Of a stretch of 47,883 nt of DNA, positions 16,568 to 25,173 are shown piece by piece. The position numbers were made by a program, and so were the translations under genes. Every line of letters starts with the position of its first letter. Positions within the stretch are counted from its first letter, which is position 1. This stretch comes from Chloroflexota bacterium (GTDB lineage Bacteria > Chloroflexota > Limnocylindria > Limnocylindrales > CSP1-4): contig PLZO01000018.1 of NCBI GenBank assembly GCA_003152165.1, forward strand, positions 173 to 48,055. The letters run 5' to 3'. A model generated the notes under the pieces. That model was not told where the DNA came from, did no database searches, and saw nothing but the letters and a program-made list of their open reading frames with translations.

Positions 16568-17065
16568 TCAGGCGCTGGCGACGAGCTCCGGCGGGATCAG
16601 GAAGGCAAGAATCCCGCTCCCCGGCTCGATCGGGCGGCCGATGTCGATCCGGGCGAAGGTGCCCTTGCGCATCGGGATCGCGACAGCGCCGCTCAGGCTC
16701 GTGACGAGGTCGCTGAAGTCGGGGTCGTGGCCGACGAGGATCGGCCGGGCCGGGTTGCCGTGGTCACTGAGCAGGACCTCGAGCCCGGCCACGTCCAGCC
16801 CACCGCCGAGACGGTCGTCGATCACAACCGCCAGGCCGAGTCGCTGGCCGACGAGCTCGGCCGTCTGGCGGGCCCGAACCAGCGGCGAGCTGACGATCAG
16901 GTCGAAGCGCTGGCCCAGGCCGTCGAGGTGGCGGCCGAGCGCCTCCGCCTGGTGGCGGCCTTTGGCCGACAGCGGCCGGAGGTCGTCCGGCCCCGACCAT
17001 TTCGCAGGGTCGCCGGCATGCGCATGACGCAGGAAGTGGAGCTGGACCGTGGCGCTCGACACCAT
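16568..17065 (-). CDS. sixA: SixA-like phosphohistidine phosphatase
   Basis: A 165-residue histidine phosphatase superfamily protein. The catalytic motif is QLHFLRHAHAGDP (RHG-type, here RHA) near the N terminus. The second histidine is in LVGHDPDFSDLVTSL, and SSPLVRARQTAE is the conserved middle block. E. coli SixA dephosphorylates phosphohistidine domains. The ATG at 17065 is chosen at the start of the first strand; its ribosome binding site is weak. It follows the sugar permease gene by 22 nt and so may be transcribed with the xyl operon, while facing phoU. Which phosphohistidine it acts on here is unknown. Confidence 0.85.
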   Translation of the reverse strand: MVSSATVQLHFLRHAHAGDPAKWSGPDDLRPLSAKGRHQAEALGRHLDGLGQRFDLIVSSPLVRARQTAELVGQRLGLAVVIDDRLGGGLDVAGLEVLLSDHGNPARPILVGHDPDFSDLVTSLSGAVAIPMRKGTFARIDIGRPIEPGSGILAFLIPPELVASA

Positions 17066-17087
17066 CTCGGAGCCTGGGGCTCGCGCC

Positions 17088-18440
17088 TCAGGCGCGCGCC
17101 GTTGCCCCGGATCCAACGCCCTTGCGCGACAGGGAGTCGACACTGACGGCCGCCAGCAGGACGAGGCCGGTGATGATCAGCTGCCACTGGATCGGCAGCC
17201 CCAGCAGGTACAGGCCGTTGTAGATCGCCCCGATCACGAGCCCGCCCAGGAGCCCGTGGATGGCCCTGCCCCGCCCACCGAACAGGCTCGTGCCGCCGAT
17301 GACTGCTGCGGCTACTGCGTACAGGACCAGCTGGCCTCCGTTGATGTTGGTCGTCAGGCCGCCCAGCTGCGAGCAGTAAATGATCCCGGCGAGGGCCGCG
17401 GTGAGCGAGCACAAGATGAAGGCCAACGTGCGGACGCGCGACACGTTGATGCCGGCCCGCCGGGCTGCCTCGGCATTGCCACCGACGGCATACATGTGAC
17501 GTCCGAACTGGGTCCGCTCGAGGAGGATCGTCCAGGCCCCGAGCACGACGAGGACGAGGGGCACGACCCACGGCACGCCGACGATCGGCAGGAAGTTTCC
17601 GCGGTTCACGTTGCAGATCGCCACGACCACGATTCCCGCGCCGGCAACGAGCACGATCTTGGCGACGGTCAGTCCCACGGGCGGGGCCACCAGACCACTC
17701 CGGCGCCGCCCGGCGTCGCGCAGCCACATCGCCGCCCCGAGCAGTCCAACGATTGCCAGCAGCCCGACCCAGGCGACCAGTGGATCGATATACGCGTACA
17801 CGATGCCGTACAAAGCCTCCTGGTTTGGCAGCACCGTACTCGTGATACTCACTCCCCCGGCGGTGCCGAGGATAATGATCATCACCCCGAACCAGAGCAG
17901 GTAACCGGCCAGGGTGACGACGAATGCCGGCATCCGCAGCCTGGTGATGATGAATCCGTGGATCGCGCCAATCCCCGCACAGACGAGGAGCGCGGCCAGG
18001 ATTGCCGCCCACCATGGCCAGTTCGGGGAGGGTTGGACCAGGTCGGCGGCGACGGTCCCGCCGATTGCCGCGACGTAGCCGATCGAGAGATCGATCTCGC
18101 CCAGCAACAAGACGAAGCCCTCGCCCATCGCCAGCACGATGAACACGGCGCTCTGGTCAAACAGGTTGACCAGGTTCTTGGAGGACAAGAACACGTGATT
18201 CGGGCTCACGATCGTGAACACGATCGCGACGGCCAGGAGGGCGAACGCGACGGGCAGGACCCCCGCATCGCCGCCGCGCACGCGGGCTACCCACCCTCGC
18301 AGGTATTCGCCGAGGGATTGGGCAACGATCCCGGGTGGGATCACCTCGACTGCCGCAGCGGTCAGGTCGACGGCGGCGTCCGTGTCGGCGCCAACCGCGG
18401 GCAGGGGTTCATCGCCGGGCTGGGTCGGGATCGTCGCCAT
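17088..18440 (-). CDS. xylH: Sugar ABC transporter permease (XylH-like)
   Basis: Membrane subunit of a ribose/xylose-type (CUT2) importer, 450 residues with about ten hydrophobic segments. Family blocks include VLAMGEGFVLLLGEIDLSIG and the docking region with YAVGGNAEAARRAGINVSRV. The C-terminal glycine-rich block is AVIGGTSLFGGRGRAIHGLLGG. The N-terminal 50 residues before the first helix are longer than in most homologues. It begins 3 nt after the ATPase stop. Xylose is the best guess from the binding protein, but related pentoses cannot be excluded. Confidence 0.92.
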   Translation of the reverse strand: MATIPTQPGDEPLPAVGADTDAAVDLTAAAVEVIPPGIVAQSLGEYLRGWVARVRGGDAGVLPVAFALLAVAIVFTIVSPNHVFLSSKNLVNLFDQSAVFIVLAMGEGFVLLLGEIDLSIGYVAAIGGTVAADLVQPSPNWPWWAAILAALLVCAGIGAIHGFIITRLRMPAFVVTLAGYLLWFGVMIIILGTAGGVSITSTVLPNQEALYGIVYAYIDPLVAWVGLLAIVGLLGAAMWLRDAGRRRSGLVAPPVGLTVAKIVLVAGAGIVVVAICNVNRGNFLPIVGVPWVVPLVLVVLGAWTILLERTQFGRHMYAVGGNAEAARRAGINVSRVRTLAFILCSLTAALAGIIYCSQLGGLTTNINGGQLVLYAVAAAVIGGTSLFGGRGRAIHGLLGGLVIGAIYNGLYLLGLPIQWQLIITGLVLLAAVSVDSLSRKGVGSGATARA

Positions 18441-18443
18441 CGG

Positions 18444-19295
18444 TCAGTCCTTCATCGCAGTGGCATCCGAGGCGGTCACCTGTCGCGTCGACGTACCCGT
18501 GGTCATGAAGTCGACGACGCTCTGGCGGTCGAACGCCGACAGCTGGTCCTGGGCGACCATCCGACCGAGACGCAGGACGGCGACCCGATCGGCCACCTCG
18601 AAGACGTCGTTGAGGTTGTGCGAGATGACCATGACCGCCAGGCCGTGGTCCTTGAGCCGCACGATGAGGTCGAGGACCATCCGGGTCTGGGCCACCCCGA
18701 GCGCCGCGGTTGGCTCGTCGAGCATGACCAGCTTCGAATTCCACATCACGGCCTTGGCCACGGCGACCGCCTGGCGCTGGCCGCCGGAGAGCGTCGCCAC
18801 GGGCTGGCGAATCGATCGCACCGTGGTCACCCGCAGGCTGGCCAGGGTGGCCGCCGCGGCACGCTCCATGCTGTCCTCGTCAAGAAGCCCGCGACTCAGG
18901 CGCTCGCGCCCCAGGAACATGTTCTGCACGATGTCCAGGTTATCGGCGAGGGCCAGGTCCTGGTAGACGGTCTCGATCCCCAGGGCGGCTGCGTCGCCCG
19001 GCGTGCGGATATGGACCAGTCGGCCCTCCCAGAACATCTCGCCCTGGTCAGGCTCGTGGATCCCGGCGATGCACTTGGTGAGCACGGATTTCCCGGCGCC
19101 GTTGTCCCCGCACAGCGCGGTCACCTGGCCCGACGGGAGGTCGACGTCCACGCCGTACAGCGCCTGGACCGCGCCGAAATGCTTGCTGATCCCGCGCAAC
19201 CGCAGGAGCGGCTCCGAGGCACTCACCGGGGTCGCGCCAGGGTTGCTCGCAGGGAGGCTTCCCGTGGGCTCGTTCGGATCAGCCATCAAATCCAA
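18444..19295 (-). CDS. Sugar ABC transporter ATP-binding protein, single nucleotide-binding domain
   Basis: ATPase for the CUT2 importer. It has Walker A GDNGAGKSVLTKC, signature LSGGQRQAVAVAKAVM and Walker B LVMLDEPTAALG. It is 283 residues with one nucleotide-binding domain, like FrcA, whereas XylG/RbsA proteins have two. The complex therefore needs two copies. The TTG at 19295 has AGGACG upstream; the ATG at 19286 three codons later is the alternative. It follows the binding-protein gene by 178 nt that hold a strong hairpin. Confidence 0.92.
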   Translation of the reverse strand: MDLMADPNEPTGSLPASNPGATPVSASEPLLRLRGISKHFGAVQALYGVDVDLPSGQVTALCGDNGAGKSVLTKCIAGIHEPDQGEMFWEGRLVHIRTPGDAAALGIETVYQDLALADNLDIVQNMFLGRERLSRGLLDEDSMERAAAATLASLRVTTVRSIRQPVATLSGGQRQAVAVAKAVMWNSKLVMLDEPTAALGVAQTRMVLDLIVRLKDHGLAVMVISHNLNDVFEVADRVAVLRLGRMVAQDQLSAFDRQSVVDFMTTGTSTRQVTASDATAMKD

Positions 19296-19381
19296 CGAAA
19301 CGTCCTTCGAATACCTGGGCGACGCTGTCAGCGGACACGATTATGACTCCCCGTCCGCGCTCGGAGACCCCCCCGAAAACA

Positions 19382-19416
19382 GCCGTGCTGCACCCGTCGA
19401 CCGGGTGCAGCACGGC
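19382..19416 (-). terminator. 15-bp perfect hairpin after the sugar-binding protein gene
   Basis: GCCGTGCTGCACCCG and its exact complement enclose a 5-nt loop. On the minus strand it is followed by TGTTTTCGG. This is a plausible partial intrinsic terminator, or an mRNA stabiliser, setting more binding protein than ATPase/permease. Confidence 0.7.
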
Positions 19417-19473
19417 GACCTGTCGCGAGCACGATCCGCGTTGAAGGCGTACGTGCTCGCCAGGTTCAACCTG

Positions 19474-20727
19474 TTACTTAATGCCCGCGGCGGTGCACAC
19501 GGCGGCGCCGACTGCGTTGCACAGGTCGGCCACCGCAACAAACTTGTCGGTGATCACCGTGGCTTCCATGTTCGCGGCATTCACCCAAACCGGGGTCAGG
19601 AGGACCGCCGGCTCGGTGGTAGCGGCGTTCGTCGGATCAGTGGTGCTGCCATTCAGCAGGGCGGCTGGCGGTGCCTGGCCGGCTCGCAGATAGGTGGCGA
19701 GGGCCACGGCGGCCTGCGCCTCGAGATAGACCGGCTTGTAGACCGAACCGCACTGGAACCCCTGGAGGACATACTCCATGCCCTGCAGGGTTGCATCCTG
19801 ACCGGTCGTCGGGATCTTCTTGGCCGGGACACCAGCCCCCTTGAGGACCGTGATCACGGCACCGGCGAGCCCGTCGTTGGCCTCGATCGTGGCGTTGATC
19901 TCCGGATGGGCCGTGTAGGCCTGCTGGAAGATCGTGCCGCCCTTGGCATTGTCCCAACCGGGGGCGAGCTGCTCGCCGACGAGGGTCGCACCGCCGGTGG
20001 TGCTGGTCGCACCGGCCGCCACCTGGGCGACCTTCTGGCCCCACACCGCGTCGTTGTAGCCCTTGGCGAAGTCGATCGCGTTCGGGTCGGTGTCCTGGCC
20101 ACCATCAACGGTGAAGACCTTCGGGCTGGTGACGCCCCAGTCCGTCAGGCACTGGAGGAAGCCCTTGCCAATCAGCTCGCCAACCGTGGGGTTGTCGAAG
20201 CTGACGTAGTACGTTTTCGTACCCTGGAACGTGGCGCGGTCATAGCTGATCATCGTCACGCCAGCGGCAGCGGCCGCGGCCTGGATGGACTTACCGGTCG
20301 GGCCGTCGAGCGGGTCGACGAGCAGGACCTTGGCGCCGGCCGTGATGTCGGCCTGGGCGATGCCAAGCTCGGTGGTTGTCGTGCCGGCGGCGTTGTCAAT
20401 CTTGAAGTCGGTCGTGGCGTAGCCGGCAGCCTTGAACGCCTGGGTGAGATAGGGCAGGTCGTAGCTGGTGTAGCGGGCCGACGTCGTGACGTCCGGCAGG
20501 ATTACGCCGACCAGGCCCTTGCCGGCCGAGGTCACGCTGGTCAGTTGGGCCATCGCGGTGAAGGCGCTGTCGAACGACGTCACGCTGAGCCCGGAACCCG
20601 AGCCGGATCCCGACGACGACGCCGGCGCCGACGACGCCGCCGGCGCCGTCGTCGCTGCGCTGCTGCATCCCACAGCAACCAATGCCGTGACCGCGAGCGC
20701 GGTCATCAGCTTTCTCCCTGTTCGCAT
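19474..20727 (-). CDS. xylF: Sugar ABC transporter substrate-binding lipoprotein (xylose type)
   Basis: A 417-residue periplasmic-binding-protein-like lipoprotein. The signal peptide is MTALAVTALVAVGCSSA, with lipidated Cys about residue 21. A Ser/Gly/Ala-rich linker follows to about 46, then the type 1 binding domain. Diagnostic blocks are VLLVDPLDGPTGKSIQAAA, MISYDRATF and the C-terminal PTTGQDATLQGMEYVLQGFQ, which match xylose-binding proteins. ATG 20727 is supported by GAGGAGA upstream. It is the first gene of the importer operon, divided from the ROK regulator by 233 nt that should hold its promoter; a TGGTACGCT box near 20865-20873 on the minus strand is a candidate. Confidence 0.92.
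   Translation of the reverse strand: MRTGRKLMTALAVTALVAVGCSSAATTAPAASSAPASSSGSGSGSGLSVTSFDSAFTAMAQLTSVTSAGKGLVGVILPDVTTSARYTSYDLPYLTQAFKAAGYATTDFKIDNAAGTTTTELGIAQADITAGAKVLLVDPLDGPTGKSIQAAAAAAGVTMISYDRATFQGTKTYYVSFDNPTVGELIGKGFLQCLTDWGVTSPKVFTVDGGQDTDPNAIDFAKGYNDAVWGQKVAQVAAGATSTTGGATLVGEQLAPGWDNAKGGTIFQQAYTAHPEINATIEANDGLAGAVITVLKGAGVPAKKIPTTGQDATLQGMEYVLQGFQCGSVYKPVYLEAQAAVALATYLRAGQAPPAALLNGSTTDPTNAATTEPAVLLTPVWVNAANMEATVITDKFVAVADLCNAVGAAVCTAAGIK
20611..20662 (-). repeat. GAC/GCC-rich low-complexity stretch encoding the lipoprotein linker
   Basis: Short reiterations of GACGACGCC and GCCGGCGCC units code for the Ser/Ala/Pro linker of the sugar-binding protein. It is a likely slippage-prone site but in frame here. 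Confidence 0.5.
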
Positions 20728-20960
20728 TCTTGTCTCTCCTCAGTCCTTGGATTGGTGGCGACTGGCTAAGACCGTGCGGCGCGCGAAGCTACCACCGGGC
20801 CGGTCAGCAACCCTCGACAGGTGTGTCGATCTCCTCCAGCGCCGAGCGTACCACTCCCGAATAGCACGGACCTTGATCTCGTTGGAACCGGTGCCCGGTC
20901 TCAAACGAGGGACGGACCGCAGTCACCGTGGCGGTGGGGCGCAGGGCCTGCTTGCTGGCG

Positions 20961-22322
20961 TCAAATCGCAAGTCTGGTTGCGTCCACCTCCTTCGCCGCA
21001 ACCCGGCGGTCCGCTGCGCTCGACCACTCAGGCCGATCGATCAGCGGGACCGAGGCAGGATCATCGAGCCAATGCTCGAACGCTAGCTCGGCCGCGCCGA
21101 TGAGTGGTCCATCCGCTCCCAGGCGAGCCGGCACGATCGTGGCAACGGCGAGTGGCTCGATCGCCAGCTCGCCCAGCGCCGCCGTCAGGGCGTCTCGGGC
21201 GTAGGGCAGGATCGTGGCAAAGAACCCGCCCAACGCGATCCGTTCGGGATTGAGCGTGTGAATCAAGGCCGCCAGGCCGATCGCGAGCCAGCGACCGCTC
21301 GACTCGATCGCGCTGATCGCGACCGGGTCGCCGGCATCCGCCATGGCCAGGATCAAGTCGACCACCAGTGGTCCGCCCGAACCCGCCCGGCCGGCGCGCC
21401 TGAGAAGCGCGTCCTCGCCGACCTCGGTCTCCCAACAGCCCCGCGCGCCGCAATGACACAGGCGTCCCTCCGGGCTGAGCGGCAGGTGGCCAACCTCGCC
21501 GGCGAATCCAGATCGACCGCTCAACGGGCGTCCGCCAGCGATGATCCCGGCGCCGACGCCTACCTCGCCCCACAGGCAGACGAAGTCGTCACAGCCGATC
21601 CCGGCGCCGCGGAGGTGCTCGGCCAGCGTCGCCAGGTCGGCATCGTTGCCCGTGAAGACCGGGACTCCGAGGCTGAGGCTGGTCCGAATCAGGTCCGCCA
21701 GGGGCACGTCCCGCCAACCAAGGTTCGGGCCGACGACCAGGTCGCCATCGGTCCGTCGGACGACGCCGGCCACGGCCACGCTGATCGCCTGGATCGGGGG
21801 TTGATCCGCTCGGCCCTCAAGCAGTGTGCGACAGATCCCTGCCAGGCGGGCGACAGTCGCCTCGGGCGACGATCCGTCCCGCGCTCGCTCGGCACGCGCC
21901 CGGGCGAGGATCCGGCCACCGAGGCCGATCACCGCGGCAGCGATTGAGTCGTTGAAGATCTCGAGGGCGAGGACCGTGATCCCGTTCGGGTTCGCCGCGA
22001 CGATCGGCGACGGACGGCCCGGAACCCCTCGAACGCCCGCCCGCTCGTGCACGAGGCCGAGCGCCGTGAGCTCAGCCACGAGATCACCGACGGTGCTCCG
22101 ATTCAGCCCCGTGTAGTTGGCCAGATCGGAACGAGACGCCGGCCCAGCGAGGTGGACCCGGCGCATGATCGCGCTGAGGTTCTGGCGACGGACCGCATCA
22201 AGCCCTGCACCCGGGGTTTCTTCGCGCAGCGTGGACGATGCCTCCAGCGATCTTGACCGTTGGACCCGACGATTGTGGGGAGCAGCAACAAACCCGGCCA
22301 ATATCGTGCACCAGCGGTTCAT
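20961..22322 (-). CDS. ROK-family transcriptional repressor (XylR/NagC-like)
   Basis: A 453-residue regulator with an N-terminal winged helix (about 50-100; GPASRSDLANYTGLNRSTVG). A ROK sugar-kinase-like domain follows. Its zinc motif CHCGARGCWE (CxCGxxGCxE) is intact, with GEVGHLPL just before it. The conserved family segment IAVAVIG-type ATP fold is present, but such repressors usually bind sugar rather than phosphorylate it. It probably controls the downstream xylose-type importer, which is on the same strand. The start is uncertain: ATG 22322 has no ribosome binding site, and TTG 22301 is the next option. Confidence 0.88.
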   Translation of the reverse strand: MNRWCTILAGFVAAPHNRRVQRSRSLEASSTLREETPGAGLDAVRRQNLSAIMRRVHLAGPASRSDLANYTGLNRSTVGDLVAELTALGLVHERAGVRGVPGRPSPIVAANPNGITVLALEIFNDSIAAAVIGLGGRILARARAERARDGSSPEATVARLAGICRTLLEGRADQPPIQAISVAVAGVVRRTDGDLVVGPNLGWRDVPLADLIRTSLSLGVPVFTGNDADLATLAEHLRGAGIGCDDFVCLWGEVGVGAGIIAGGRPLSGRSGFAGEVGHLPLSPEGRLCHCGARGCWETEVGEDALLRRAGRAGSGGPLVVDLILAMADAGDPVAISAIESSGRWLAIGLAALIHTLNPERIALGGFFATILPYARDALTAALGELAIEPLAVATIVPARLGADGPLIGAAELAFEHWLDDPASVPLIDRPEWSSAADRRVAAKEVDATRLAI

Positions 22323-22418
22323 TCGGTGTCAATCCGGATTCGAACGCGGTTCCCATCCGAGTATCGAGCCGGCACCTGGAGCCGGGGCTGAGCCCGGTCG
22401 GGCTCGGTGGCCGGGCCG

Positions 22419-23621
22419 TCAGTCGTCGGCGCTCAGCGGGAACGGCAGGGCGATCGGATCCGCTGCCAGCCGGCTGCGGCCGTCGGCATCGAAGCGTTCG
22501 AGGCCAAGCTCGGTCACGTCGATCAGCTCGGTTCGTCCGTGGACCGCAAGATCGGCGGCGACCCGCGCGACGGCAGGACCCCACATCATCCCGTGACCGC
22601 CCGGCGAGGCGATCGTGACACCCTCGATCCGGGCACCATTGGGCGTGATCGCCGGCCCCAGGATCGGCTGGTGGTCGGGCGTGAAGTCGATCGTGGCGCA
22701 CCATGCCTTGCGTAATCCGAGGCCGCGGGTGGCCGGCACGAGCCGCTCCAGCCGGCGCTGCATCCGGCGCAAGTAGGGCCAGTCGATTTCGCGCGCGACA
22801 CCGGGCTTCTCGTCCGGGTTGCTCATCCCGAACAGGAGGCCACCCTCCTCGAGCCGCCAATACAGGCCCCGGCCGAGGTCGAAGACCATCGGTTGGCGCT
22901 CGACCTCGAAGGCCTTGTGCGGCTCCGTCACGGCAATCTGGTGGCGTGCCCCGCCGGCCGCGATCCGCAGTCCGGCAAGCCTGCCGACTGATCGCAACAT
23001 CGGGCCGCCGGTCAGCAGGACCCGCTCAGTGGCGATCGGTCCGGTTGAGGTTTCGACGCCAACGACCCGGCCCCGCACGAGACGCAAGCCCTCGAAGGCG
23101 GTGTGTTCACGGAGTTGCACGCCGGTCCGCTGCATTGCAAGCGAGTACGCCCGGATGTTGCGCAATGGATCGATCGCCCCATCGCTGGTCGCATAGCTTC
23201 CGCCCCGATGGCCGCCTTCGGCCAGGGTTGGATTCACGATGCGCGCCTTGTCGGCACCCAGCCAGGTGACATCGAGGCCAGCGCGCCGCTGCATCTCGAC
23301 GCGGGCCCGGCCCTCACGCTCGTCACGGGCGGTCACCGCCAGGATGAGGTAGCCGAGCTCGCGGAAGCCGGAGTCTGTCCCATAGTGCGCCTGTTGGCCG
23401 CGATAGAAGTCGATCGTCCAGCGCCCGAGCGCCACGGTCGCCGGCGTGCCACCCTGGGCTCGGACGATCCCGGCGGCCCGGCTGCTGGCACCCTCGCCGG
23501 CGACGCCCCGCTCGACAACCACGACCCGCCGCAGGCCAGCCTCGGCGGCGAACGTCGACGCCCAGCCGCCGATGGTGCCGGCTCCCACCACGACCAGATC
23601 TGCCGATTGCTGGTCAGCCAT
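22419..23621 (-). CDS. FAD-dependent oxidoreductase of the DAO family (sarcosine/glycine oxidase-like)
   Basis: A 400-residue soluble flavoprotein. The N-terminal dinucleotide-binding loop is LVVVGAGTIGGWAS (residues 8-21), followed by the acidic strand end VVVVERG and the segment EGASSRAAGIVR typical of D-amino-acid/sarcosine oxidases. The C-terminal FAD block is IEGVTIASPGGHGMMWGPAVA. ATG 23621 is preceded by AGAGGAG. Family members oxidise secondary or tertiary amines such as sarcosine, glycine or dimethylglycine; the actual substrate cannot be read from the sequence. It sits upstream of the ROK gene with 96 nt between them, possibly in one transcript. Confidence 0.88.
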   Translation of the reverse strand: MADQQSADLVVVGAGTIGGWASTFAAEAGLRRVVVVERGVAGEGASSRAAGIVRAQGGTPATVALGRWTIDFYRGQQAHYGTDSGFRELGYLILAVTARDEREGRARVEMQRRAGLDVTWLGADKARIVNPTLAEGGHRGGSYATSDGAIDPLRNIRAYSLAMQRTGVQLREHTAFEGLRLVRGRVVGVETSTGPIATERVLLTGGPMLRSVGRLAGLRIAAGGARHQIAVTEPHKAFEVERQPMVFDLGRGLYWRLEEGGLLFGMSNPDEKPGVAREIDWPYLRRMQRRLERLVPATRGLGLRKAWCATIDFTPDHQPILGPAITPNGARIEGVTIASPGGHGMMWGPAVARVAADLAVHGRTELIDVTELGLERFDADGRSRLAADPIALPFPLSADD

Positions 23622-23731
23622 CCGTTGCTCCTCTGTTGCCGGGCGATGCGCAGCAGCGGTCCCGACGCCCCGAGGATAGGATTGCGCCGAGCCCCTGGGG
23701 AGCCATGTCGCGCTGCCCGGTTCAGCGGGCG

Positions 23732-24421
23732 TCAGAGAGCGAGTGCGCGTCGCTCCACGCACAGCGCCACGACGCCGTTCGCCTCGAGCCGCCGGGCCAC
23801 CCGTGGATCGGTGACGGTCCAGGCGGCGACCTCCAGATCGGCGGCCCAGGCGCGGGCCAGGCCGGCCGGATCGATGGCATGCCAGTCGACCGAGATCCCC
23901 ACGCAACCCAGCTCCCGGGCGATCCGCACGTCACCCGACTTGAGCCGCTCGGTGTTCAACCAGCACGGCCAGCCCGGAGCGAGGCCGCGGATCCGCTCGA
24001 GCGCCGCCACTTCGAACGACGAAACGACGGCGCGTTGGAGCTCCGCCCCACGACCCGCCGCGAGGACCTCCACAACCGGCCGGCCGACATCCGCCTTGAG
24101 CTCGACGTCGAGAAAGGCCCGGCGGGGTACCAGTTCGAGGACTTCGGCCAGGGTCGGAATCCCGTGGACCGCGAGCTCGGCGGCGTTCAGCTCGCTGACG
24201 AAGGCCGCGACGCCCTGGACCCGCTCGAGGGAATCGTCGTGGAGCAGGACGGGAATGCCGTCGAGCGACGCCCTGACGTCGAACTCGAGGCCGTCGCAGT
24301 CGCGGATCTCCATGGCGGCAATCATCGCCGCCAGGCTGTTCTCGGGATGGACGCGGTGGTCGCCGCGGTGGGCAAGGCGCAACGCGCGTGGCTGATGCCC
24401 GCCAGCCGGTTGCGCTGTCAT
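23732..24421 (-). CDS. Glycerophosphodiester phosphodiesterase
   Basis: Hydrolyses glycerophosphodiesters to glycerol-3-phosphate and an alcohol. The 229-residue protein carries the GDPD motifs: HRGDHRVHPENSLAA near residue 15, then DGLEFDVRASLDGIPVLLHD with the metal-binding Glu, Asp and His, and FLDVELKAD (LELK-type). There is no signal peptide, so it is cytoplasmic. ATG 24421 overlaps the stop of the EEP phosphodiesterase by 4 nt (ATGA), and that gene in turn overlaps phoR. The arrangement suggests phosphate scavenging under control of the same operon. Confidence 0.9.
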   Translation of the reverse strand: MTAQPAGGHQPRALRLAHRGDHRVHPENSLAAMIAAMEIRDCDGLEFDVRASLDGIPVLLHDDSLERVQGVAAFVSELNAAELAVHGIPTLAEVLELVPRRAFLDVELKADVGRPVVEVLAAGRGAELQRAVVSSFEVAALERIRGLAPGWPCWLNTERLKSGDVRIARELGCVGISVDWHAIDPAGLARAWAADLEVAAWTVTDPRVARRLEANGVVALCVERRALAL

Positions 24422-25173
24422 CGGCCGGCGCTGCTGAGCCGCACGATGGCGCTCAGCCCGAAGTGATCGCTCGGGAACAGGCCGTGGTCGTTCGCGGCCG
24501 GGCGATCGAACACGACACGGGCCGACTCCGACGTGGCGCCGCCCCGCAGCCAGATGTAGTCGAGGCAACTCGGCTCGCCGTCGGTGTCGATCGCCGGGCC
24601 CTCCAGGCCCGACGGCCAGGTCACGGCCGGCTCGCTGCCGTTCGCTTCGAGATACGCCGAGCGAAAGCCGGCCGCCGCCAGGCGGGCGTAGGCAGGCTCG
24701 GCCGGATCGGCGTTGAAATCGCCGACGATGATCTGGGCGTCCGAGGGCGGTGCATCCATCAGCCAGTCGATGAGCAACTGCGCCTGATGGTCACGGATGG
24801 CGTCGTCGGGAACCTCGTGGTGGAGGTGGGCGTTGACGAATTCGACTTCAACCCCGTCGACGGCGATCCGGACACGTCCCGCGGAGCGTCCATGACTCAA
24901 CTCGAGTCGGTCCGGCTCGGATGTCGGCAGGTCTTCCCGGGTCAGGATCGAGTTGCCGTACTCGGGCCGGCCCGCCCATGCCCGCGAGGCCTGATAGTGG
25001 CCAGGTCCGCCGGCCCCGATCAACCGGTCCTGCTCAAGCACGAAGACAACCTCCTGGAGGCCAATCACATCCGGCTGCAGCGCGGCGAAGTCGCGCAACA
25101 GCAGTGGCAGACGCTCGTTCCGGCGATCAGCCAGGTTGCGGATGTTGAGCGTGGCGACGTGAAGCGCGGTCAT
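24418..25173 (-). CDS. Endonuclease/exonuclease/phosphatase family protein
   Basis: A 251-residue protein of the DNase I-like EEP fold. The motifs are LNIRNLADR, VIGLQEVVFV with the metal-binding glutamate, NAHLHHE, VGDFNADP, and the terminal NDHGLFPSDHFGLSAI with the catalytic histidine. Members cleave phosphodiesters in nucleic acids, inositol phosphates or sphingolipids. It has no signal peptide. ATG 25173 overlaps the phoR stop, and its own stop overlaps the GDPD gene, giving a kinase-EEP-GDPD operon. A phosphodiesterase role in phosphate recovery is inferred from that context. Confidence 0.88.
   Translation of the reverse strand: MTALHVATLNIRNLADRRNERLPLLLRDFAALQPDVIGLQEVVFVLEQDRLIGAGGPGHYQASRAWAGRPEYGNSILTREDLPTSEPDRLELSHGRSAGRVRIAVDGVEVEFVNAHLHHEVPDDAIRDHQAQLLIDWLMDAPPSDAQIIVGDFNADPAEPAYARLAAAGFRSAYLEANGSEPAVTWPSGLEGPAIDTDGEPSCLDYIWLRGGATSESARVVFDRPAANDHGLFPSDHFGLSAIVRLSSAGR

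Noticed and set aside
17049-19346. A 765-codon open frame on the plus strand
   Set aside because: It lies opposite the sugar permease, ATPase and sixA genes, which have clear family motifs. High GC content creates long spurious frames; its composition (Gln, Asp, His, Arg-rich) is typical of antisense shadow.
19003-20769. A 588-codon plus-strand frame opposite the sugar-binding protein
   Set aside because: No family motif, and it ends in a poly-Arg run that is the antisense of the Ser/Ala linker repeat.
22323-22345. TTGACA just upstream of the ROK gene as a -35 element
   Set aside because: Its best -10 partner (CACGAT at 18 nt) would lie inside the coding region after ATG 22322, so the promoter and the start cannot both be right; too uncertain to annotate.
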